From Dehalococcoidales bacterium (GTDB taxonomy: Bacteria > Chloroflexota > Dehalococcoidia > Dehalococcoidales > UBA5760), in the NCBI GenBank assembly GCA_018399795.1, contig JAGYOC010000246.1, positions 1-14,148 of the forward strand: a stretch of DNA of 14,148 nt, read 5' to 3'. Below are positions 5,426-11,069 of this stretch, piece by piece. Position numbers and translations under genes: made by a program. The notes under the pieces were generated by a model. That model saw nothing but the letters and a program-made list of their open reading frames with translations, ran no database searches and was not told the origin of the DNA. Positions within the stretch are counted from its first letter, which is position 1; each line of letters starts with the position of its first letter.

Positions 5426-7651
5426 TCACTCCTTCAGCCTTCTTTTATACTTGCATTCGGGGTAACCGCTACACGCGATGAACTTCCCATACCTACCGGA
5501 TTTCACCACCAGAGCCCTGCCGCAATCGGGACAGGCCTCTTCAATCTCTTTCCCAGAGGGATTTGCCTTCTCCCTGCCCCCGGCCCTACTCTTGATGTTC
5601 TTACCGTAAGACTTCTTGTATTTGCACTCCGGGTAACCGCTGCAGGCGATAAACTTCCCGTAGCGGCTGGTTTTCACCACCAGCGGCCTGCCGCAATCAG
5701 GACAGGTCTCTTCAAGCTCTTCGCCGGCAGGCTTGGAATTTTTCTTATTCTCAGCCTCACTTTCCTGTTCCTCATCATAGGTCCTTTTGTACCTGCACTT
5801 GGGGTAACCGCTGCAGGCAATGAATTTACCATACCGGCCGTGTTTTATCAAAAGCGGTTTGCCGCATTCAGGACATGCCTCCCCGAGCTCTTCATCGTCA
5901 GGCTTCACCTTCTCCATCCGCTCGGCCGCATTCCTGAGGTCCTCATCGAAGGGGATGTAGAAATTCTTCAGGACATCAACCCAATCCCGCTTCCGGCTGC
6001 CTACTTCATCCAGTTCTTCCTCCATCCGGGCAGTAAAATCAACGTTGATGATATCGTTAAAATGACGAATAAGCTGGTCATTGACCGTCTTACCCAGCTC
6101 GGTGGGATGAAGGCTTCCCTTAACCTTGCTGACATATTCCCGCTCCTGAATGGTGGCCAGGATAGTGGCATAGGTACTGGGACGCCCGATACCGTTCTGC
6201 TCCAGCGTCTTGATAAGCGATGCCTCCGTGAAGCGGGACGGCGGCTGGGTAAAATGCTGCCCGGGGTAAAGCTCGACAAGATTAAGCCCCTGGCCCCGTA
6301 CCAGGTGAGGGAGCAGTGGGGCCTTCTTTTCCCCCTCTTCATCCTCCTCCTTACGGGCAGTATAGAGTGACATAAAGCCGGGAAACTTGATAACCGAGCT
6401 TGAAGCCCTGAAGAGATAGCTGCCCTTGCTATAGGGGCGTTTCGCTTCAATACTGACACTTGTATTGCTGAATACCGCATCCGACATCTGGCTGGCTACC
6501 ATCCGCTGCCAGATGATCTGGTAGAGCCTGAACTGGTCCTTATCGAGATACTTTTTTACAGACGAGGGTTCACGCCCTATGCGCGTAGGGCGGATAGCTT
6601 CGTGGGCTTCCTGAGCTCCCTTCACCGCCTTTGTGAAGCTCCGTGCCCTGGGCGGTACATAATCCGGGCCATACCTACCGCGGATGAATTCCCTGGTCTC
6701 ATTCAAAGCGGAGCGGGCTACCCTGGTGGAGTCGGTGCGCATATAGGTAATCAGGCCGACACTGCCTTCATCACCCAGCCGGATACCTTCATATAACTGC
6801 TGGGCAAGGAGCATGGTTTTGCGGGCACTGAAACGGAACCTGCGCCCGGATTCCTGCTGGAGGGTACTGGTGATAAAGGGGGGCGAGGGGCGGCGACTTA
6901 CTTTCTTCGTCTTCACCCCCGCCACACGGTATCTTGCCTCCCTGAGTTCCTGGCAAATATCTTCGGCCTTAGCTTCGCTATCGATAGCCAGTTTGGTTCC
7001 GTCACCGAGCCCGACAAGGCCAGCCCGGACGGAGGCCTCTCCATCCTTATCCTTCAGGGATAACTCTGCATCGATAGTCCAGTACTCCTGCGGAGTGAAT
7101 TTCTCGATTTCACGCTCTCGCTCGACAATAATCCTCACCGCCACGGACTGTACTCTTCCGGCAGACAACCCTCGCTGTACCTTTTCCCATAGCAGAGGGC
7201 TGATTTTGTAACCAACCAGCCGGTCCATGATACGGCGCGCCTGCTGAGCGTTAACCAGCTCCAGGTCTATGGAGCGGGGATGCCGGAAGGCACGCTCTAT
7301 GGCTTCTTCAGTTATTTCATGAAACACCACACGGCGGCAACGTTTCCGGTCCAGAGCGGTTACCTCAGAGAGGTGCCAGGCAATAGCTTCCCCCTCCCTG
7401 TCAGGATCCGTGGCAAGGTATACCGCCGACGCACTGGCAGCCTTCTCCTTCAGCTCCTTTACCACCTTGCTCTTGCTCCTGGGTATGACGTACTTCGGTG
7501 TGAAGTCATTCTCCACATCAACGCCCATTGTTCCTCTGGGCAGGTCCCTGATATGACCCATGGACGCCTTGAGGCTGTATTTTTTACCCAGAATTCTGCT
7601 AAGTGTCCTGGCCTTAGCCGGGGATTCCACAATTACCAGATTTTTACTCAT
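5426..7651 (-). CDS. topA: DNA topoisomerase I (type IA)
   Basis: 741 aa. The enzyme relaxes negative supercoils through a 5'-phosphotyrosine link. The N-terminal Toprim domain shows VIVESPAKA with Glu9 and the acidic triad in TDPDREGEAIAWH (Asp82, Asp84, Glu86). The catalytic tyrosine is Tyr303 in GLITYMRTDSTRVA. Further conserved blocks are SAGRVQSVAVRIIVERE (163-179), TSTLQQE, PTRIGREP and EQNGIGRPSTYATIL (484-498). The C-terminus carries three C4 zinc ribbons at 593-619, 650-676 and 707-733, each CPxCG...RYGKFIACSGYPxC, spaced exactly 57 residues apart. The ATG at 7651 is five bases after the dprA stop. The stop at 5426 sits two bases before the next start. The fold is complete and no damage is visible. 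Confidence 0.98.
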   Translation of the reverse strand: MSKNLVIVESPAKARTLSRILGKKYSLKASMGHIRDLPRGTMGVDVENDFTPKYVIPRSKSKVVKELKEKAASASAVYLATDPDREGEAIAWHLSEVTALDRKRCRRVVFHEITEEAIERAFRHPRSIDLELVNAQQARRIMDRLVGYKISPLLWEKVQRGLSAGRVQSVAVRIIVEREREIEKFTPQEYWTIDAELSLKDKDGEASVRAGLVGLGDGTKLAIDSEAKAEDICQELREARYRVAGVKTKKVSRRPSPPFITSTLQQESGRRFRFSARKTMLLAQQLYEGIRLGDEGSVGLITYMRTDSTRVARSALNETREFIRGRYGPDYVPPRARSFTKAVKGAQEAHEAIRPTRIGREPSSVKKYLDKDQFRLYQIIWQRMVASQMSDAVFSNTSVSIEAKRPYSKGSYLFRASSSVIKFPGFMSLYTARKEEDEEGEKKAPLLPHLVRGQGLNLVELYPGQHFTQPPSRFTEASLIKTLEQNGIGRPSTYATILATIQEREYVSKVKGSLHPTELGKTVNDQLIRHFNDIINVDFTARMEEELDEVGSRKRDWVDVLKNFYIPFDEDLRNAAERMEKVKPDDEELGEACPECGKPLLIKHGRYGKFIACSGYPKCRYKRTYDEEQESEAENKKNSKPAGEELEETCPDCGRPLVVKTSRYGKFIACSGYPECKYKKSYGKNIKSRAGGREKANPSGKEIEEACPDCGRALVVKSGRYGKFIACSGYPECKYKRRLKE
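5429..5434 (-). promoter_or_regulatory. Ribosome binding site AAGGAG deciding the start of the 277-aa protein
   Basis: The last codons of topA read AAGGAG on the minus strand. The spacing to ATG 5423 is five bases, while GTG 5429 begins on the last base of the motif itself. This favours the shorter 277-aa product. Confidence 0.65.
5453..5875 (-). repeat. Three tandem zinc-ribbon repeats within topA, 171-bp period
   Basis: Ribbon units lie at 5875-5795, 5704-5624 and 5533-5453 on the minus strand, each starting 57 codons after the previous one. By direct comparison, units 2 and 3 differ at only three of 27 residues between the outer cysteines. All four cysteines and the RYGKFIACSGYP core are kept in each unit. 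The linkers between units have equal length but differ in sequence. Confidence 0.9.
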
Positions 7652-7656
7652 ATCAG

Positions 7657-8778
7657 CTAGTCCACTCTCAATCTGTACTCCGCCCTGGATTCCCGGGCAA
7701 GGACAAAACTCATCGGCCCCATCTGCTTTACCATTCCCTTAATCTCCATCATGGCCAGACTGCTGCTGACCTGGGACACGGGCAGGCCGCTGCTGCGGCA
7801 CACCTCGTCTATATGGACCGGCTCGGCACCGATATATTTCAGCAGCGCCGTTTCCGTCTCCGAAGCCGGAACGACCTCTTTAATTTCCATCTGGTGAGCA
7901 ACCTCGCTCAGGCTGAGTTCCTCCAGGATATCACGGTAGCCGCTGACCAGCTTGGCCCCCTCCTGTATGAGGTGATTGGTGCCGACACTGGCCGGTGAGA
8001 GTATGCTGCCGGGAACAGCAAATACCTCGCGGTTCTGCTCCAGCGCAAGCTGGGCAGTGATCATCGCACCGCTGCTCTTGCCGGCCTCAACAACCAGTAC
8101 TCCCAGGCTCAAACCGCTCATTATGCGGTTGCGCCGGGGAAACCTGTCGGCACGCGGTTTGGTACCGGGTGGATACTCGCTTATCAATGCCCCCTGCTCA
8201 GCGATACGGCTTGCCAGGCTGGCATTCTCCGCAGGATAGATGGTATCGAGTCCACAGCCGAACACGGCTATGCTCCTGCCACCGGCTTCCAGAGCCGCCC
8301 TGTGTGCTACCGAATCGATACCCCTGGCCAGTCCGCTGACTATGGTAATTCCGCTCCGGGCAAGGTCGGTGGTTATCTCTTCGGCTATCTGCCGGCCGTA
8401 AACCGTGGCCCGGCGGGTACCCACAACCGCCAGACACCATTCGTCCTCCGGCATTAGTTTACCTCTGACATAGATGAGCGGCGGACAGTCGTATACCTCC
8501 TTGAGCCGGGATGGATATCCCTCATCATGCCGGGTGAGCACCTCCATGCCCGAATCCTCGAGTTTCTCCATCTCCCTGTCCGGCTCGATATCCGGGCGCC
8601 GGGAGAGAATCGAGCGCACGGTACCGCTATCCAGCCCCGAGCGCCTCAGTTCACCGGGTCCGGCTCCCCAGGCGCTTCCAAGACTGCCAAAGTAATTCTC
8701 CAGCAGCCCGAACCGGTTGCGTCCGATACCGGGAATCAGGCTGAAGCCCACCCAGTATTTTAGCTCATCCCTGTTCAC
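7657..8778 (-). CDS. dprA: DNA processing protein DprA (Smf)
   Basis: 373 aa. DprA protects incoming single-stranded DNA and loads RecA during natural transformation; it is also found in many bacteria not known to be competent. The domains are in the normal order: an N-terminal HhH/SAM-like region (1-75, SLIPGIGRNRFGLL), the Rossmann-like DprA domain (about 80-290) and a C-terminal winged-helix region (about 305-365, ALLKYIGAEPVHIDEVCRSS). Signature motifs are visible: VVGTRRATVYGR (118-129), SGLARGIDSVAHRAAL (148-163), FPRRNRIMSGLS (213-224) and GTNHLIQEGAKLVSG (266-280). GTG 8778 is the start: an in-frame TAG lies six codons upstream and no ATG is available. AGGAG is 12 bases upstream, a loose spacing. 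It is the first gene of the minus-strand run and probably founds the transcript that continues into topA. Confidence 0.96.
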   Translation of the reverse strand: MNRDELKYWVGFSLIPGIGRNRFGLLENYFGSLGSAWGAGPGELRRSGLDSGTVRSILSRRPDIEPDREMEKLEDSGMEVLTRHDEGYPSRLKEVYDCPPLIYVRGKLMPEDEWCLAVVGTRRATVYGRQIAEEITTDLARSGITIVSGLARGIDSVAHRAALEAGGRSIAVFGCGLDTIYPAENASLASRIAEQGALISEYPPGTKPRADRFPRRNRIMSGLSLGVLVVEAGKSSGAMITAQLALEQNREVFAVPGSILSPASVGTNHLIQEGAKLVSGYRDILEELSLSEVAHQMEIKEVVPASETETALLKYIGAEPVHIDEVCRSSGLPVSQVSSSLAMMEIKGMVKQMGPMSFVLARESRAEYRLRVD

Positions 8779-8837
8779 CGTGTTGCCGTACTCCTATCGG
8801 TCAAAATATTGCTGCCTTTCACGCGATACACGAAGCC

Positions 8838-8866
8838 ATTCTAGCACAGAGATAAGCTATCGGAAA
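8838..8866 (-). promoter_or_regulatory. Candidate extended -10 promoter for the dprA-topA run
   Basis: On the minus strand, TGC followed directly by TAGAAT (-10 at 8843-8838, five of six to consensus) forms an extended -10 element. The hexamer 17 bases upstream is TTTCCG (three of six). The expected transcript start is near 8831, giving a leader of about 53 bases to GTG 8778. A perfect TTGACA also lies at 8882-8877, but its best -10 at 17 bases is only TAGCTT, so it is the weaker option. The rest of 8779-8985 has a short 4-bp hairpin with a T-rich flank at 8932-8947, too weak to call a terminator after the tRNA. Confidence 0.45.
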
Positions 8867-8985
8867 CCCGGTGGTTTGTCAACCTGCCGTGCTGTATCAG
8901 GTGGGATAGATTAAAATTAAACAGAGTGAAACGGACGATTCAATCCGACCTACTTGCTTTAGCCGTCCTCATCACCTGAAAGAAT

Positions 8986-9074
8986 TGGCGGAGAGAGTGG
9001 GATTCGAACCCACGGTAGCCAAAGGCTACACTCGCTCTCCAGGCGAGCCTGATAGTCCACTCCAGCATCTCTCC
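8986..9074 (-). tRNA. tRNA-Ser (anticodon GGA), CCA encoded
   Basis: The minus strand folds as a class II tRNA. The acceptor stem is GGAGAGA/TCTCTCC with discriminator G and an encoded CCA. The anticodon stem is CTCGC/GCGAG with loop CTGGAGA, giving anticodon GGA (serine, UCC/UCU codons). A long variable arm TAGCC-TTT-GGCTA is present. The T arm GTGGG-TTCGAAT-CCCAC is canonical. The body is 86 nt, normal for tRNA-Ser. Confidence 0.97.
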
Positions 9075-9122
9075 ATATTCCTCGGAAGGCTTTTATTAAA
9101 CTAAATGCGATAACGTATCCGG

Positions 9123-9210
9123 CGGAGAGGGTGGGATTCGAACCCACGCTCCACTGAACGTGGAGACCGCTTTTCGAGAGCGGCACCATAAACCACTCGG
9201 ACACCTCTCC
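9123..9210 (-). tRNA. tRNA-Ser (anticodon CGA), CCA not encoded
   Basis: A class II tRNA on the minus strand. The acceptor is GGAGAGG/CCTCTCC with discriminator G. The anticodon stem CCGCT/AGCGG holds loop CTCGAAA, giving anticodon CGA (serine, UCG). The variable arm is CTCCAC-GTTCA-GTGGAG. The T arm is identical to that of the neighbouring tRNA-Ser. The bases after the discriminator are CCG, so the 3' CCA must be added or completed by enzyme. The length is 88 nt. It lies 48 bases upstream of the GGA gene and is probably co-transcribed with it. Confidence 0.97.
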
Positions 9211-9254
9211 ATGCACTTTTTCGTAGCTAAATTTTCGGTTTCTGAAATCCCTTT

Positions 9255-9282
9255 ACTATACATAAATCAATTTTGCTACTAA
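9255..9282 (-). promoter_or_regulatory. Candidate promoter of the tRNA-Ser pair
   Basis: TATAGT at 9260-9255 (five of six to consensus) with a weak TTAGTA 16 bases upstream at 9282-9277. It lies about 45 bases before the tRNA-Ser(CGA) 5' end. The -35 match is poor, so the call rests mainly on the -10 and position. Confidence 0.35.
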
Positions 9283-9428
9283 TTTGCTAATAATTCCTTT
9301 TCAATACCCTTATTTTCACCACTGCCATTATACTTAGGAGATAACATTTTTTCAAAGCTCTCTGCTGCTGCTTGCTGGAGCAATGGGAAATGCGCCCTGA
9401 CATAGCGGTAGTTACCGTGAATAACGGA
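9279..9428 (-). pseudogene. Possible C-terminal remnant of a tyrosine integrase
   Basis: Reading the minus strand, 49 sense codons run from just after an in-frame TAA (9431-9429) to TAG (9281-9279). The translation contains GNYRYVRAHFPLLQQAAAES followed by FEKMLSPKYNG and a Lys/Glu/Asn-rich end (KELLAN). Integrases of temperate phages and integrative elements often end with the nucleophile region Y-x-H-V, then P-x-LQ-x-AA-x-x-F, then a short polar tail, and this stretch follows that pattern. No N-terminal or core catalytic part (R, HxxR, LGH) is found upstream, so it could only be a remnant. It sits 69 bases upstream of a tRNA-Ser gene, a frequent integration site. The similarity is judged by eye over about 25 residues and could be chance. 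Confidence 0.4.
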
Positions 9429-9447
9429 TTATCGCTCTGATACTATT

Positions 9448-9469
9448 CGATACGGTCGGGTCGGTATCG
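9448..9469. repeat. Inverted repeat CGATAC-N10-GTATCG
   Basis: Perfect 6-bp arms around a 10-base centre, 116 bases before the exchanger start. There is no T-run after it on either strand, so it is not a good terminator. It could be an operator or chance. Confidence 0.3.
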
Positions 9470-9519
9470 GGGGTAAAATCACACCGGCCATATCTACTCC
9501 ACTGGTTTGTTAACCAGGC

Positions 9520-9549
9520 TTTACGAAGCCAGCGCCGGTATTGTATGCT
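9520..9549 (+). promoter_or_regulatory. Candidate promoter of the cation exchanger
   Basis: TTTACG (9520-9525, four of six) and TATGCT (9544-9549, four of six) with an 18-base spacer. This would start RNA near 9556, about 28 bases before GTG 9585. The signal is weak; its position agrees with the downstream start chosen for the exchanger. Confidence 0.28.
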
Positions 9550-9571
9550 GGCCAGAACAGTGCTGGGTACC

Positions 9572-9576
9572 AGGAG
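9572..9576 (+). promoter_or_regulatory. Ribosome binding site AGGAG deciding the exchanger start
   Basis: AGGAG lies eight bases before GTG 9585. The alternative in-frame TTG at 9507 has no purine-rich sequence before it and adds 26 residues (including two Cys and two Trp) that look unlike a membrane protein N-terminus. Confidence 0.65.
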
Positions 9577-9584
9577 TACAGATT

Positions 9585-10595
9585 GTGGTCTGGTTGAAGT
9601 TTGCCGCCTCCATCGCCATCATCCTCTTCGCCGGTACAAAACTCGCCCGCTACGGGGATGCCATCAGCGAGAAAACCGGCTTGGGCCGGATATGGATAGG
9701 CCTGCTGCTGCTGTCAGCAATTACGTCAATGCCAGAACTGATTACCGGAGTAAGCTCGGCTTCCCTGGTAAAACTTCCCGATATGGCAATGGGAACCCTC
9801 CTGGGGAGCTGCCTTTTCAATCTCATGATACTGGCCATACTGGACATGGTATACAAACCAGCACCGATTCTGGGCCAGGTGAGCACGGGTCACATTGTCT
9901 CAGCAGCAACTGCCGTTTTTATCGCTGCCGTGGTCGCGGGTGGAATAAATCTGGGAGAGCGGTTCCCGCAACTTGCCTTCGGCTGGGTCAACCTCTTCGG
10001 AATATTGCCCATGGTTATCTACCTGGCCGGCTTATACTGGGTATTCCGCCGGGAAAGAAACCGCCACAACGAGCCATTATTACCGGAACCCTTCCAATAC
10101 CAGAAGCTGCCCACCAGGACGGTTTATCTGCGCTTTGCCCTATCGGCAGCCGCCGTCATCGGTGCCGGGATATGGCTATCCTATATCGGTGAAGAAATTG
10201 CCCTTACCTACAACCTGCAAACCAGCTTCGTCGGCACCCTCTTCCTGGCCATTACCACCTCAATGCCCGAGCTGGCCGTCACCCTGGCCGTCCTGCGCCT
10301 GGGAGCGCTGGACATGGCAGTTGCCAACATACTGGGCAGCAATATGTTTAACCTGGCCCTTATTACGCCGGTGGATATAGCCTACCGCAGAGGCCCCGCT
10401 CTCGCCGCCATATCGCCCAGCCAGATGGTCACCGTACTGCTTGTAATCCTGATGAGCCTTCTGGTAATCATCGGAATCCGTACCCGTCCACAGCACAGGA
10501 TTTTATCCCGGGTCAGCTGGTATTCCATCGCTCTGATAGCTCTGTATATATTCGGCATTTACTACATATTTGTCTCCGGCCAGATGGCAGTCTAA
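9585..10595 (+). CDS. CaCA-family Na+(or H+)/Ca2+ exchanger
   Basis: 336 aa from GTG 9585, a hydrophobic protein with about ten membrane segments in two homologous halves, as in CaCA antiporters. The alpha-1 repeat shows AITSMPELITGVSS (Glu51) and GTLLGSCLFNLMIL (73-84). The alpha-2 repeat shows AITTSMPELAVTL (Glu229) and NILGSNMFNLALI (Asn253). These two acidic residues sit in the ion pathway of the family. A polar loop (RRERNRHNEP and beyond) separates the halves. Such exchangers expel Ca2+ or other cations using the Na+ or H+ gradient; the coupling ion cannot be read from sequence. It stands alone: tRNAs on the other strand lie to the left, and a separate promoter for the ATPase operon begins four bases after its stop. 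Its closeness to a predicted Na+-type ATPase suggests, but does not prove, a shared role in cation balance. Confidence 0.9.
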   Translation: MVWLKFAASIAIILFAGTKLARYGDAISEKTGLGRIWIGLLLLSAITSMPELITGVSSASLVKLPDMAMGTLLGSCLFNLMILAILDMVYKPAPILGQVSTGHIVSAATAVFIAAVVAGGINLGERFPQLAFGWVNLFGILPMVIYLAGLYWVFRRERNRHNEPLLPEPFQYQKLPTRTVYLRFALSAAAVIGAGIWLSYIGEEIALTYNLQTSFVGTLFLAITTSMPELAVTLAVLRLGALDMAVANILGSNMFNLALITPVDIAYRRGPALAAISPSQMVTVLLVILMSLLVIIGIRTRPQHRILSRVSWYSIALIALYIFGIYYIFVSGQMAV

Positions 10596-10598
10596 TTA

Positions 10599-10627
10599 TT
10601 TACCAGCGGTGAAAGTTCTGTTATAAT
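10599..10627 (+). promoter_or_regulatory. Promoter of the V/A-type ATPase operon
   Basis: A perfect TATAAT (10622-10627) with TTTACC (10599-10604, four of six) 17 bases upstream. The predicted start near 10634 gives a leader of about 115 bases before ATG 10749. The leader holds one short hairpin (GGAG-AGCTTG-CTCC) but no recognisable riboswitch. The 9-mer AAAGTTCTG occurs at 10612-10620, just before the -10, and again at 10722-10730 in the leader. Confidence 0.6.
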
Positions 10628-10748
10628 TACTTGCTAATTACTGAATAACTACCCTGCGGTAAGGGAGAGCTTGCTCCGGAACCTTTGTTTCCATCCCTGT
10701 TAAACAGCAGATTGATGCGAAAAAGTTCTGCAGAAAGGGGGGTGTTCT

Positions 10749-11069
10749 ATGCCTGCTGAAAACATAACAGGCAGCGTGCAAGGGATTGAGGCTGAAGCCG
10801 AAAAAACACTCGAAGATGCTCGCAAAGAGGCCGCCGAAATTGTGCGGCAAGCCAAGGAAGAGGCCAGCAAGATCGCCGATTCAGAAGTTTCCCTGGACGA
10901 TATAACGGGGGAGCGCGAGCACATCCTTGCTGACGCCAGGAAAAGGGCAGACAAATCGCTTGAGGAATCCAAAAAGCAAGCATCCGACATCAGGGATACC
11001 GCCGGCCAGAAAAAAGATGAGAGTATCAAGCGCATAGTAAATATCGTTAGTGGAGCTGCCTCGAAATGA
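10749..11069 (+). CDS. V/A-type ATPase subunit H (peripheral stalk coiled coil; NtpF/AhaH type)
   Basis: 106 aa, almost entirely charged coiled coil: alternating acidic and basic residues with Ala/Ile spacing (EAEAEKTLEDARKEAAEIVR, then ADARKRADKSLEESKKQASD) broken near 43-57 by SEVSLDDITGEREHI. Size, composition and position as first gene before subunit I match the small stalk subunit that pairs with subunit E to form the peripheral stalks of V/A-type ATPases. A coiled coil alone has little family information, so the identity rests mainly on context. AAGGGGGG lies six bases before the ATG, a strong ribosome binding site. The stop overlaps the start of the next gene by 4 bases (ATGA). Confidence 0.86.
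   Translation: MPAENITGSVQGIEAEAEKTLEDARKEAAEIVRQAKEEASKIADSEVSLDDITGEREHILADARKRADKSLEESKKQASDIRDTAGQKKDESIKRIVNIVSGAASK

Larger units (their letters stand above)
9211..9584. other. Gene-poor AT-rich interval between tRNA-Ser(CGA) and the exchanger
   Basis: This 374-base stretch holds no complete gene. I see a possible tRNA promoter (minus), a 49-codon integrase-like tail (minus), a 22-base inverted repeat and a possible exchanger promoter (plus), each listed separately. The part at about 9211-9360 is visibly richer in A and T than the flanking genes, which suits acquired DNA. No complete sequence beyond the tail could be recovered in any minus-strand frame. Confidence 0.7.

Noticed and set aside
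8877..8882. Perfect TTGACA on the minus strand as -35 of dprA
   Set aside because: The hexamer at 17 bases is only TAGCTT, and the good TAGAAT is 33 bases away; kept only as an alternative.
8932..8947. Short hairpin after tRNA-Ser(GGA) as terminator
   Set aside because: Only four paired bases (CGGA/TCCG) and a mixed, not continuous, T tract.
8959..9216. Minus-strand 85-codon open frame with sequence like SGLHVQWSVGSNPTLSAG
   Set aside because: It runs straight through both tRNA-Ser genes; the SNPTLS motif is the translation of the T arm, a classic false ORF.
9545..10192. Plus-strand 215-codon frame overlapping the exchanger
   Set aside because: Out-of-frame shadow; Arg/Gly/His-rich translation, whereas the other frame gives clear membrane helices and CaCA motifs.
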